Counted from the first letter of the stretch, positions 28,300-36,484 are shown. The stretch: DNA of 64,000 bases from Chryseobacterium daeguense DSM 19388 (GCF_000430825.1 NZ_AUMT01000016.1:1-64000); one strand, 5' to 3'. Made by a program: numbers and translations. The notes: a model not told the origin generated them from the letters alone.

Positions 28300-28623
28300 C
28301 TAAATAGGAATGAAGATGACCGCTGCAATTGCCATAATGCCCACAACAATGGAACTCACGACTTTTACTTTTTTCACTTCCCTGATGTGTTTTTTATCAA
28401 TTGATATAAAATCTCCTTTATTGGAAATGCCGTAAATACTTTTGCTGTCAATTGATGTTATTTTTATTTTATGAATTTTTGTAGTGAAATCCTGAACTTC
28501 ATATTTCTGATTTAATTCTAAAGAATCATCTTTTAAAGGCTTAACAGGATTGGAAATAATAGATTTACAGGATGTGAGACACATACAAATAACCAGGATA
28601 ATGAGTTTGAAATAGATTGTCAT
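28300..28623 (-). CDS. small lipoprotein with C-terminal membrane segment
   Basis: 107 residues with a lipoprotein signal and lipobox (CLTSC, Cys at about 19), a short polar region with KIHKIKITSIDSKSIYGI, and a C-terminal hydrophobic helix (about 88-107, VSSIVVGIMAIAAVIFIPI). Lies directly upstream of mobA in the same direction. The layout, with a lipid anchor at one end and a membrane helix at the other, is unusual and could suit surface or entry exclusion. I recognise no family. Confidence 0.6.
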   Translation of the reverse strand: MTIYFKLIILVICMCLTSCKSIISNPVKPLKDDSLELNQKYEVQDFTTKIHKIKITSIDSKSIYGISNKGDFISIDKKHIREVKKVKVVSSIVVGIMAIAAVIFIPI

Positions 28624-28678
28624 TGTTCTGTTTTTTAGATTATGAAATGCTTGGTAGAAGTCTTTTATTACATTGATC

Positions 28679-29770
28679 TTAGGGTATTACCCAACTCGCT
28701 ACTCCATTCACACTTTTCAGAATATACGTTCCGGTCGAGGGAGGGTTAGGAACTGTCTCTGTTGCAAAACCAAATGAGCCATCAGCTTTGGCAACTACTT
28801 TTTTTGTATAGGATGAATCTCCGTCTGCATTGGGCATTTGGGAAGGTGTAACGCTTAGCTTGCCATTGATATTTAACCATCTTTCAGAAAAATCCCCCGA
28901 GATCAAAGCAAATTTGTAATCCGTATAATTGTTCGTGATACTATCCCAAAAGCTGGTTGAACTTGTTGTAACGGGGGTTGAATGTATAGCTAGTTTATTA
29001 CTTACGCTTCTGTTTCCTGTGGCCGGACTACCAGCGCCAATGCCAATGAAAATATTGTTAGACCCTGTTCGGTTTCCTGTTCCTGACAGATAGCCAATAG
29101 ATATGTTATCATTTCCTGACGTAATGTAGGACATCGCTCCTGGACCAATTCCAATATTTCTGCTTCCGGAAATCACTCCGTTTGCAATCCCATTCAATGC
29201 CGAAACTCCTGCGCCATAATTGAGCTTGCCCGTTACTTCGCCTTGAGACATTGCATAAGCACTGGCTGAGTTTCCTTTTCCAGAGGTTATATTAGAGTCG
29301 GTTGCAAAAATAGAATTGTAGTCACCAGTGATGGGACTTCTGGAAATGCCCAGTATGTAATTTTCTTTCTCATCAAAATTAAGATGAAGACTGTTCTTGA
29401 CAATAAGTTCAACCGTAGAAGTGTTGCCCTTGAGTGCAACTGTATTTAGTGGGTCTTCTTGTATAAATGACTTCCATAGATCACCGTCAAAATAATACAA
29501 CCCGGACTTTGTGATATGAATGACCTGACCGGATAAATTAGTAGCTGGAGATGTTACAAACACGACAGCTCCTTTTTTTGCAGATGAATATGTTTTTGCT
29601 GCGAGTTGGTTTCCTGTAATCCGTGGAGGAATAATCCCGTCATAATGATTGGTGTCATTTGGTTTCCCTACAACTTCTAAAGTGGCCTCGGGCGTCTGGG
29701 TGTTGATGCCAATCTGTCCCTGTATTGATATTGCTATGAAAGGCAGAAAAAAATAAATTAATGTTTTCAT
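28679..29770 (-). CDS. secreted fibre-like protein with YadA-head-like repeats
   Basis: 363 residues with a signal peptide (ending SIQGQ). The N-terminal module (to about residue 105: IGINTQTPEATLEVVGKPND through SGLYYFDGDLWKSF) is nearly the same as in the next gene. The middle has glycine- and asparagine-rich repeats (GSRNIGIGPGAMS, NDNISIGYLSG, SNNIFIGIGAG), like the left-handed roll of trimeric adhesin heads. The C-terminus ends GTYILKSVNGVASWVIP. The family is common in flavobacteria. An adhesive surface role, possibly in mating contact, is inferred. Confidence 0.7.
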   Translation of the reverse strand: MKTLIYFFLPFIAISIQGQIGINTQTPEATLEVVGKPNDTNHYDGIIPPRITGNQLAAKTYSSAKKGAVVFVTSPATNLSGQVIHITKSGLYYFDGDLWKSFIQEDPLNTVALKGNTSTVELIVKNSLHLNFDEKENYILGISRSPITGDYNSIFATDSNITSGKGNSASAYAMSQGEVTGKLNYGAGVSALNGIANGVISGSRNIGIGPGAMSYITSGNDNISIGYLSGTGNRTGSNNIFIGIGAGSPATGNRSVSNKLAIHSTPVTTSSTSFWDSITNNYTDYKFALISGDFSERWLNINGKLSVTPSQMPNADGDSSYTKKVVAKADGSFGFATETVPNPPSTGTYILKSVNGVASWVIP

Positions 29771-29852
29771 TTTATTTTTTATTAAAATTCATTTGGTCTT
29801 AAGAATCGTATTAACTGTTTTAATTTGTATTAATTGCTATAATTTTAGCACC

Positions 29853-30647
29853 CTATTGTAGATAGGGTCTGATCCAATTTGAGTAGCCCTGAAGTTCTCC
29901 ATAAGTATAATATGATGTTGATATTGCGCCTAAAGAAGCTTGAGGAATTTTTATGGTAAAATTTTCAAGCAAGGCAGGAATAAGCATTGTTGAATTCTCA
30001 GGATGTAAAAAAACAATCTGGTTAGGGATATACCCTATGTCACTAAAGATATCCGAAATATTTATAAGTGCATCTGAAGTAATTGGTTCTGAATCAGTCG
30101 ACCTGAATATTTGAAATTTTACATTGACGATACCATTAACTTTTCTGAATGATACGGATCCTTTTAGTCCTCCATAATTTTTGGTTCCAATCGTATAGAA
30201 TTTGGAAGCCATTAAATAGGCATTAGTATTTCCATTATAATTAACCGGAGCGGACCAGGTAGAAGTTGCACTAAGAGCTGCAGTACTGTTATGGTCAAAT
30301 GTTAATAGAATTCTATATTCAGTGGGTTGCTTTTCCTTTGAAAATGTTTGCCACAAATTGCCATCAAAATAATATAATCCGGGTTCAGTTATTTGAATGA
30401 CTTGTCCCGATAAATTGGTAGCCGGAGATGTTACAAAGACGACAGATCCTTTTTTTGAAGATGAATATGTTTTTGCCGCAAGTTGGTCTCCTGCAATCCT
30501 TGGAGGAATTATTCCATCATAATGATTGGCATCATTTGGTTTTCCTACAACTTCTAAAGTCGCTTCAGGCGTTTGGGTATTGATGCCGACCTGACCTTGG
30601 ATTGATAGTACAATTAATGTTAGTAGAAGATGACTCAATTTTTTCAT
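29853..30647 (-). CDS. secreted fibre-like paralogue with a different C-terminal domain
   Basis: 264 residues with a signal peptide and an N-terminal module (about residues 20-110) nearly the same as that of the gene at 28679-29770. After YYFDGNLWQTF the two diverge. Here the C-terminus is a beta-rich domain (LLTFDHNSTAALSATSTW through GAISTSYYTYGELQGYSNWI). A shared base with exchanged tips suggests a modular fibre or receptor-binding pair. The genes are 82 bases apart on the same strand. Function is not known. Confidence 0.7.
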   Translation of the reverse strand: MKKLSHLLLTLIVLSIQGQVGINTQTPEATLEVVGKPNDANHYDGIIPPRIAGDQLAAKTYSSSKKGSVVFVTSPATNLSGQVIQITEPGLYYFDGNLWQTFSKEKQPTEYRILLTFDHNSTAALSATSTWSAPVNYNGNTNAYLMASKFYTIGTKNYGGLKGSVSFRKVNGIVNVKFQIFRSTDSEPITSDALINISDIFSDIGYIPNQIVFLHPENSTMLIPALLENFTIKIPQASLGAISTSYYTYGELQGYSNWIRPYLQ

Positions 30648-30843
30648 TAGTATTTTGATTAAAAATTCTGTGACAAAATTGGGCGTTAAAACCTTCTAAA
30701 ACAATAGTATTCAATGGGTTTTGGCTAAATAAGAATAATCTGGATTAGTCTGGAAACTTACGAAGATTAAAAAAGAATAATCTGGATTAATTTGGATTCT
30801 TCAAAATATTTATCGTAATATTGCAATATTAAACTTTGCAATT
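30648..30843. promoter_or_regulatory. divergent intergenic region with a 17-bp direct repeat
   Basis: It separates the minus-strand fibre gene from arsR on the plus strand. It holds two copies of AAGAATAATCTGGATTA at 30731-30747 and 30773-30789, 42 bp apart, and at its arsR end the palindrome described separately. The direct repeat could bind a regulator of either promoter. I see no exact TAnnTTTG box. Confidence 0.5.
30812..30831 (+). promoter_or_regulatory. probable ArsR operator upstream of arsR
   Basis: TAATATTGCAATATTA at 30816-30831 is a perfect 16-bp palindrome 12 bases before the arsR start. Its left part, ATCGTAATATTGCAAT (30812-30827), recurs as ATCGCAATATTGCATT before the DUF6428 gene. 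Two related sites before the first two genes of an ArsR-led operon fit autoregulated metalloid control. Confidence 0.7.
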
Positions 30844-31170
30844 ATGGGAGCTACTAAAACAGAACATTTTACAGATAAACAAAATCAAATTGCAACTATT
30901 GCAAAAGCATTAGGACATCCTGCCAGAATAGCTATTATTGAGTATTTGATGAAAGTCAATGAGTGTATTTGTGGCGACATCGTGAATGAATTACCCTTAG
31001 CTCAACCTACCGTTTCTCAGCATTTGAAAGAACTGAAAAATGCCGGGATCATAAAAGGTAACATTTCCGGAAACGCTATCTGCTATTGTATAGACGAAAA
31101 GACCATCGAAATTCTCAACACTTATTTTTCCGCAATAGTACAAACTGTTACCAAATCAAAATGCTGTTAA
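30844..31170 (+). CDS. arsR: ArsR-family metalloid-responsive repressor
   Basis: 108 residues with a winged-helix domain: KALGHPARIAIIEYL, the metal-binding strip NECICGDIV (Cys pair as in ArsR ELCVCDL sensors), and the recognition helix AQPTVSQHLKELKNAGII. The C-terminus ends KSKCC, adding possible ligands. It is first in the arsenic operon. It should release DNA upon binding As(III) or Sb(III). It probably controls itself and the downstream genes through the palindromes at 30816 and 31194. Confidence 0.9.
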   Translation: MGATKTEHFTDKQNQIATIAKALGHPARIAIIEYLMKVNECICGDIVNELPLAQPTVSQHLKELKNAGIIKGNISGNAICYCIDEKTIEILNTYFSAIVQTVTKSKCC

Positions 31171-31190
31171 GCGTTTTTTTACCTAAATAT

Positions 31191-31206
31191 ATCGCAATAT
31201 TGCATT
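31191..31206 (+). promoter_or_regulatory. second ArsR-box-like site, upstream of the DUF6428 gene
   Basis: ATCGCAATATTGCATT contains the perfect palindrome GCAATATTGC (31194-31203) and matches the site before arsR at 14 of 16 positions. It lies 20 bases before the DUF6428 start. A second operator inside the operon suggests arsR and the resistance genes may have separately controlled transcripts. Confidence 0.6.
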
Positions 31207-31226
31207 TAACCTATAAACATTTAATT

Positions 31227-31700
31227 ATGAAATTATCAGAAGTAAAACAAATTTTACCAACATTAGAAAATGTTGAATTCCAGTTAGAAAATGGAGCTTA
31301 TGTTCCGGAACATTTTCACGTTACAGAAGTAGGAATGATTAATAAAAACTTTATTGATTGTGGCGGTGTCATCCGTTCAGAGAAGGTTGTGAATTTTCAG
31401 CTTTGGAATGCAGACGATTTTGAACACCGTTTAAAGCCTAACAAATTACTCAACATTATCAAACTTTCTGAAGACAAATTGGGAATCGGGGATTTTGATA
31501 TTGAAGTTGAATATCAAAGTGATACTATCGGAAAATATGACTTAGAATTCAATGGAAAAACATTTATTCTAAAAAATAAAACTACAGCTTGTTTAGCACA
31601 GGATGCTTGCGGAATCCCATCAGAAAAAGAAAAAAAGAATCTAATTGAACTTGGTGTAAACCAAAACAGTTCTTGTACGCCTGGCGGAGGTTGCTGCTAA
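31227..31700 (+). CDS. DUF6428 arsenic-operon protein
   Basis: 157 residues from the ATG at 31227. An earlier in-frame ATG would overlap arsR and translate the operator, so it is rejected. The protein has ENGAYVPEHFHVTEVG, FIDCGGVIRSEK and NFQLWNADDFEHRLKPNKLL, typical of the DUF6428 family that accompanies Bacteroidetes ars genes. The C-terminus is Cys-rich (SSCTPGGGCC) with CLAQDACGIP before it, suggesting As(III) or metal binding. The biochemical role is not established. Confidence 0.8.
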   Translation: MKLSEVKQILPTLENVEFQLENGAYVPEHFHVTEVGMINKNFIDCGGVIRSEKVVNFQLWNADDFEHRLKPNKLLNIIKLSEDKLGIGDFDIEVEYQSDTIGKYDLEFNGKTFILKNKTTACLAQDACGIPSEKEKKNLIELGVNQNSSCTPGGGCC

Positions 31701-31752
31701 ACATAATTTACTCACTAATCTGCCATTATAAAATAATCAAAACCAAAGATTA

Positions 31753-32814
31753 ATGGATGAAATATACGACGTCGTTGTTATTGGAGGAGGACAAAGTGCT
31801 TTAGCTTGTGGATATTATTTGAGAAGAGCTAAACTGAATTATGTAATATTGGATAAACAAATTATATCTGGAGGTGCCTGGCTTCATACTTGGGACAGTC
31901 TAACCCTTTTTTCACCAGCCGATTACAGTTCCTTGCCTGGCTGGGCGATGCCGAAATCTAAAAATAAATTTCCTCCTAAGCAAGAAGTAATAAATTACTT
32001 ACAGCAATACGAAGCACACTATCAGCTGAATATAAGACGGGGATTTGAGGTTAATAATATCAAAAAAAATGGAGATTTTTTTATCGTTGATATACAACAG
32101 AACACTATAAAAGCTAAGTCAATTATTTCAGCAACCGGAACCTGGGGAAACCCTACTATTCCAAACATAGATGGCATCGAAAGTTTTAAGGGAATACAAA
32201 TTCATTCCGGAAACTACAAAAATCCAGAGGACTTTATAGGAATGAAAACTTTAGTCATTGGTGAAGGGAATTCAGGTGCACAGATTGTAGCTGAAGTTTC
32301 AAGATTTACTGAAACAAAATGGTCTACAAAAAGAGAACCTCAATTTCTTCCAGACAATGTAGATGGTTATTACCTATTTAATGTTGCGTCAGCGAAATAC
32401 AAAGCGGAAAAAGAAGGAAAACCCTTTGATGCATCGCAGTACAATTTAGGAAATATCGTTATGGTTCCTCCTGTTAAAGAAGCTCAGAAAAGAGGCGTTT
32501 TAGTTTCAAGCGGTTCATTTCATAAAATTTATGATCAAGGTGTGGTATGGGATGATGGAAATTCAGAAGAGTTTGATGCTTTTGTCTGGTGCACAGGCTT
32601 TGGTTATGACACCGCCTACTTAAGATCAATCGTCCGTATAGATGAAAGTGGTATCGCTAAAACCACAGATAGCAGATCTTTGGAAATGGAAGGTTTATGG
32701 TTTGTTGGCTATGGTAACTGGACAGGCTATGCATCTGCAACATTAATTGGTATAAACAGATCTGCAAAACAAACAATAATTGAAATAGAAGAATTCTTAA
32801 ATAAAAATAAATAA
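31753..32814 (+). CDS. arsO: ArsO-like flavin-dependent monooxygenase
   Basis: 353 residues. The N-terminal FAD-binding motif is VVIGGGQSALACGYYLRRA, and a second dinucleotide (NADPH) motif VIGEGNSGAQIVAEV lies near residues 165-180. ATGTWGNP marks the flavin monooxygenase family. This fits ArsO, an oxidoreductase associated with ars operons whose exact reaction is uncertain. It lies one base before the phosphoesterase gene, so the two are translationally linked. Confidence 0.8.
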   Translation: MDEIYDVVVIGGGQSALACGYYLRRAKLNYVILDKQIISGGAWLHTWDSLTLFSPADYSSLPGWAMPKSKNKFPPKQEVINYLQQYEAHYQLNIRRGFEVNNIKKNGDFFIVDIQQNTIKAKSIISATGTWGNPTIPNIDGIESFKGIQIHSGNYKNPEDFIGMKTLVIGEGNSGAQIVAEVSRFTETKWSTKREPQFLPDNVDGYYLFNVASAKYKAEKEGKPFDASQYNLGNIVMVPPVKEAQKRGVLVSSGSFHKIYDQGVVWDDGNSEEFDAFVWCTGFGYDTAYLRSIVRIDESGIAKTTDSRSLEMEGLWFVGYGNWTGYASATLIGINRSAKQTIIEIEEFLNKNK

Positions 32815-32815
32815 A

Positions 32816-33589
32816 ATGAAAATTGCATTATTCAGCGACATTCACGCTAATCTCCCTGCATTGGAAGCATTCTTTGCAGATGTTGAAAAAAGAAATCCCG
32901 ACAGCATTTATTGCTTGGGAGATTTAGTAGGTTACAATATTTGGCCAAACGAAGTGGTCAATGAAATCCGTAAAAGAAGAATACCAACTATTGCAGGCAA
33001 CTACGATTTTGGCATTGGGAGAATGAGTAATGAATGCGGTTGCGCCTACAAAACAGATGCTGAGAAGGACAACGGAAATATCTCCATTTCATTTACCAAT
33101 TCTTTGATGAAAGATGATGAAAGGGCGTACCTGCGCACACTTCCAGCACATATAAAAGTAGAATTTCAACTGAACGAAGACAAACTGAACCTGCTTTTGG
33201 TACACGGGAGTCCGAGAAAAATAAATGAATATCTTTTCGAAGACCGTGAAGAAAAAAGTATGCTTCGTATTATGGAACAGGCCGATGCCGACATTATGTG
33301 TTTCGGACATACACACAAACCATATCATAGAGTTTTAAATTCGGGTATTGATGGACAAGATCATTTTCGTCACGCAGTAAATATCGGTTCCGTTGGGAAG
33401 CCGAAAGACAATGATATCAGAGGTGGTTACGTGATGTTGACAGTTGATGAAAATAGTTCTGTTTTAAACAAAGAAAGCATCAGTGTAGAATTTATCCGCT
33501 TCGACTATGACTTTGAAAAGGCGGCAAAGGCAGTGGAAGACAGCCCTCTTCCAAACGAGTATGCAGAAAATCTAAGACGTGGCTATTAA
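32816..33589 (+). CDS. calcineurin-like metallophosphoesterase in the arsenic operon
   Basis: 257 residues with every metal-site motif of the YfcE/MJ0936-type phosphoesterases: SDIHAN (Asp8, His10), GDLVGY, GNYDFG, HGSP and GHTH. It should have a two-metal phosphodiesterase or phosphatase centre. It follows arsO by one base and precedes gcvH by 18. Its substrate is unknown; action on an arsenylated or damaged phosphate metabolite is conceivable but speculative. Confidence 0.85.
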   Translation: MKIALFSDIHANLPALEAFFADVEKRNPDSIYCLGDLVGYNIWPNEVVNEIRKRRIPTIAGNYDFGIGRMSNECGCAYKTDAEKDNGNISISFTNSLMKDDERAYLRTLPAHIKVEFQLNEDKLNLLLVHGSPRKINEYLFEDREEKSMLRIMEQADADIMCFGHTHKPYHRVLNSGIDGQDHFRHAVNIGSVGKPKDNDIRGGYVMLTVDENSSVLNKESISVEFIRFDYDFEKAAKAVEDSPLPNEYAENLRRGY

Positions 33590-33607
33590 TCTTTAAAATC
33601 TAAAAAA

Positions 33608-33985
33608 ATGGAACTTCCAAAAGATCTACATTATTCAAAAGAACATACTTGGGTTAGTATTGAGAACAAAACTGCAACGGTCGGTATTACAGCATTTGCT
33701 CAAAAGGAATTGGGAGAAATCGTATATGTTGACTTGCCGAATGTTAATCATAACTTCAATCAAGACGAAGTATTTGGCTCTGTAGAAGCAATTAAAACCG
33801 TCAGCGACCTATTTATGCCTCTTTCAGGAAAAATTATTGAAACCAATGAGCAACTTTTAAACGAGCCAACGCTTGTAAATTCTAATCCGTTTGATAATGG
33901 CTGGATGGTGAAAATTGAAATTGAAGACGTAAGAGAAACAGAAAATTTATTAACAGCGGAACAATACGCTCAACTCAATAATTAG
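33608..33985 (+). CDS. gcvH: glycine cleavage system H-like lipoyl protein
   Basis: 125 residues, the normal GcvH length. KDLHYSKEHTWVSIE and GITAFAQKELGEIVYVDLP are family hallmarks. The lipoylation site is retained as the Lys in SVEAIKTVSD. The other glycine cleavage genes are absent. It is inside the arsenic operon, three bases before acr3. Lipoyl dithiols bind As(III) tightly, so this could be a decoy, carrier or spare for an arsenite-poisoned cofactor protein. The identity is firm but the arsenic role is inference. Confidence 0.88.
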   Translation: MELPKDLHYSKEHTWVSIENKTATVGITAFAQKELGEIVYVDLPNVNHNFNQDEVFGSVEAIKTVSDLFMPLSGKIIETNEQLLNEPTLVNSNPFDNGWMVKIEIEDVRETENLLTAEQYAQLNN

Positions 33986-33988
33986 AAG

Positions 33989-35020
33989 ATGCAACCAAAA
34001 TTAAAATTCCTCGACCGCTTTCTTACCCTATGGATTTTTTTAGCAATGCTTTTGGGCGTTGGGTTAGGATATTTCTTTCCTGATATTTCTACTGTCACAA
34101 ATTCTTTGTCTGTCGGAACAACTAATATTCCCTTAGCAATAGGCTTGATTTTGATGATGTATCCACCTTTGGCAAAAGTGGATTATACTCTATTACCAAT
34201 GGCTTTTAAAGACAAAAAAGTAATGTCGGTATCATTGCTACTCAATTGGATTATCAGTCCTATTTTAATGTTTGTATTAGCTATCATTTTTCTACGAGAT
34301 GAGCCAGACTATATGATTGGTCTAATTTTGATCGGTTTAGCAAGATGTATTGCAATGGTAATTGTATGGAATGATCTGGCAAAAGGCAATCGGGAGTACG
34401 CAGCTCTGCTAATCGCATTAAACAGTATTTTCCAATTGGTTTTTTATAGTTTTTATGTTTGGCTTTTCATTAATGTATTACCACAAAAACTAGGCTTAGG
34501 AAATTTTAACATTGCGGTACCAATGAAAGATGTTGCCGAGAGTGTATTCATTTATTTAGGAATTCCATTTATTGCAGGATTTTTGAGCCGCTATTTCTTG
34601 ATTAAATTAAAAGGAAAAGATTGGTTCAATAGAAAATTCATTCCGGCTATTTCACCTGTTACTTTGTATGCTTTGCTGTTTACTATAGTATTGATGTTCA
34701 GTTTAAAGGGAGACAAAATTTTAGAGCTACCAATGGACGTTGTTAAAGTTGCCATCCCATTAGTAATTTACTTTGTTCTTACATTCTTCATCAGTTTTTT
34801 CATTAGTAAAGCATTGAAAGTGCCTTATGACAAAAATGCATCGATTGCATTTACTGCAACAGGAAACAATTTTGAATTAGCCATTGCTGTTGCTATAGCG
34901 GTTTTCGGAATCCATTCCTCACAAGCATTTGTTGGGGTCATCGGTCCTCTTGTGGAAGTACCTGTTTTAATTTTATTGGTAAGGGTTAGTTTGTGGCTGA
35001 AGAAAAAGTATTATCCCTGA
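33989..35020 (+). CDS. acr3: ACR3-family arsenite efflux transporter
   Basis: 343 residues with about ten transmembrane helices. The N-terminus [54 protein letters not shown] (with the conserved Cys) and [20 protein letters not shown] are all hallmarks of ACR3. It exports As(III) from the cytoplasm. It is the last gene of the arsenic operon. No ArsC arsenate reductase is present, so arsenate would have to be reduced by a host enzyme. Confidence 0.92.
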   Translation: MQPKLKFLDRFLTLWIFLAMLLGVGLGYFFPDISTVTNSLSVGTTNIPLAIGLILMMYPPLAKVDYTLLPMAFKDKKVMSVSLLLNWIISPILMFVLAIIFLRDEPDYMIGLILIGLARCIAMVIVWNDLAKGNREYAALLIALNSIFQLVFYSFYVWLFINVLPQKLGLGNFNIAVPMKDVAESVFIYLGIPFIAGFLSRYFLIKLKGKDWFNRKFIPAISPVTLYALLFTIVLMFSLKGDKILELPMDVVKVAIPLVIYFVLTFFISFFISKALKVPYDKNASIAFTATGNNFELAIAVAIAVFGIHSSQAFVGVIGPLVEVPVLILLVRVSLWLKKKYYP

Positions 35021-35043
35021 AAAACATTATTATAATGTCTGTC

Positions 35044-35068
35044 AATAGTATTTTCTAAAAACTATTTT
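35044..35068 (+). terminator. weak AT-rich hairpin after acr3
   Basis: AATAGT and ACTATT form a 6-bp stem over an 11-13-base loop, followed by TTTTGT. A second small hairpin (ACATTA-TTA-TAATGT) lies at 35025-35039. Together they could end the arsenic transcript before the fluoride cassette, but the stems are short and AT-rich. Confidence 0.35.
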
Positions 35069-35069
35069 G

Positions 35070-35077
35070 TACATTTG
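35070..35077 (+). promoter_or_regulatory. Bacteroidetes-type -7 box of the fluoride cassette
   Basis: TACATTTG matches the TAnnTTTG consensus exactly and stands 6 bases before the riboswitch aptamer, so transcription would start at about the aptamer's first bases. No clear -33 TTG is visible. Confidence 0.6.
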
Positions 35078-35083
35078 TTGAAA

Positions 35084-35164
35084 GGAAATGGTGCTCTTCC
35101 TTACCCAACCGCCCTAAAAAAGCTGATGACGCCTGATTAGACAATGTTAACACATTTAATCAGG
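35084..35164 (+). ncRNA. fluoride riboswitch (crcB motif) with RBS-sequestering hairpin
   Basis: The aptamer (35084-35136) contains GGAAATGGTGCTCTTCC, ACCGCC and GCTGATGACGCC in consensus order. GGAA/TTCC closes the first helix, and loop GGTG can pair with CGCC (35130-35133) as the pseudoknot. Just downstream, CCTGATTA (35132-35139) and TAATCAGG (35157-35164) are exact complements. This alternative helix includes the 3' end of the aptamer and would hide the CAGG in front of the ATG at 35171. Fluoride binding would free it, giving translational activation. Confidence 0.9.
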
Positions 35165-35170
35165 TAAATT

Positions 35171-36484
35171 ATGTCCAAAAATCAGCATTTTAGATCCAAC
35201 AGCAAAGCAGCTCAGCTTCACACAAAGATCTTTTTCCGTAAATACCCTACTCTCCCATACATCGTTAAATGGTTTTTAATCAGTTCCATCATTGGGATCT
35301 GTGTAGGGTCTGCCTCGGCAGGTTTTCTGGTATCACTGGACTGGGCTACGAATTTCAGGGAGAATCATCTGTGGCTCATTGCTTTTCTGCCAATTGCAGG
35401 TCTGTTAATCGGCTTGCTTTACAATTATCTGGGGAAGGATATTGAGGCTGGAAATAATTTATTGATTGACAGCATCCACAATCCAAAGGAAATTATTCCT
35501 TTCAGGATGGCACCCTTTGTTTATTTAGGAACGATTGCAACCCACTTTTTTGGAGGTTCCGCAGGTAGAGAGGGAACGGCATTGCAGATGGCGGGAGCAA
35601 TCGCTGATCAATTCACAAAACCTTTCAGACTAACTGAACCTGAGCGCAAAATACTACTGATCTCGGCTATTGCTGCTGGTTTCGGTTCTATATTCGGAAC
35701 ACCTTTGGCGGGTGCCTTGTTCGGTCTCGAAGTATTTCTGATAGGAAGAATAAAATATGATGCGATATTTCCTGCGTTTGCTTCAGCAATACTGGCAGAC
35801 CTGGTCACTAACCTCTGGCAGGTTAAACACACCCATTATCATATCGACCTTGTTCCCCAATTGGAAGCTTTGCCAATCATCTATAGTATACTGGCAGGGA
35901 TCTTATTCGGCCTTTGTGCAGCGACCTTTAGCAAGGTCATCCATTATGTTACTTCTATTTTCAAATCCAGAATATCTTTTCCGCCGCTCCGCCCTTTTGT
36001 GGGAGGGATCATAGTTGCCGTCGCTGTGTTTGCAATGGGAACCACGAAATATATCGGATTGGGTATTCCGACCATTGTTCAATCTTTTGAGCAGCAATTA
36101 CCGCCTTTCGATTTTGCATTGAAGATGGCCTTTACCATTATCACCCTCGCAGCAGGATTCAAAGGTGGCGAAGTAACGCCTTTATTCTTTATCGGAGCTA
36201 CTTTGGGAAGTGCCTTGTCATTATTCATCCCTCTTCCGACAGGTCTTTTGGCAGGGATGGGATTTGTGGCGGTATTTGCAGGGGCAACCAATACCCCTTT
36301 AGCCTGTATGCTGATGGGAATAGAACTCTTCGGGGCTGAAAGCGGAATCTATATGGCCATTGCCTGCGTGGTATCATATCTTCTTTCCGGTCATAACAGC
36401 ATTTACGGCAAACAGGTCATCGGGGAAGCAAAACATTCCAGATTTCAAAATCAGTCCGGAAAAAATATAAACGAAACCAAATAA
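35171..36484 (+). CDS. eriC: CLC-F type fluoride/proton antiporter
   Basis: 437 residues, many transmembrane helices. The gating-glutamate motif is GSAGREGTALQ, with GREGT instead of the GREGP of chloride CLCs. The usual GSGIP anion motif is replaced by EAGNNLLID, with Asn near the Ser position. The GxFxP motif is GGEVTP. These departures are known for fluoride-exporting CLC-F proteins. The upstream fluoride riboswitch supports this strongly. It should expel F- in exchange for protons at the inner membrane. It directly precedes the DUF190-like gene with no gap. Confidence 0.88.
   Translation: MSKNQHFRSNSKAAQLHTKIFFRKYPTLPYIVKWFLISSIIGICVGSASAGFLVSLDWATNFRENHLWLIAFLPIAGLLIGLLYNYLGKDIEAGNNLLIDSIHNPKEIIPFRMAPFVYLGTIATHFFGGSAGREGTALQMAGAIADQFTKPFRLTEPERKILLISAIAAGFGSIFGTPLAGALFGLEVFLIGRIKYDAIFPAFASAILADLVTNLWQVKHTHYHIDLVPQLEALPIIYSILAGILFGLCAATFSKVIHYVTSIFKSRISFPPLRPFVGGIIVAVAVFAMGTTKYIGLGIPTIVQSFEQQLPPFDFALKMAFTIITLAAGFKGGEVTPLFFIGATLGSALSLFIPLPTGLLAGMGFVAVFAGATNTPLACMLMGIELFGAESGIYMAIACVVSYLLSGHNSIYGKQVIGEAKHSRFQNQSGKNINETK

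Noticed and set aside
31086..31226. N-terminal extension of the DUF6428 protein
   Set aside because: The longer frame overlaps arsR and would translate the operator; the family sequence begins at the ATG at 31227.
35171..36484. ordinary chloride channel
   Set aside because: GREGT and GNN in place of GREGP and GSGIP, together with the fluoride riboswitch, favour a fluoride antiporter.
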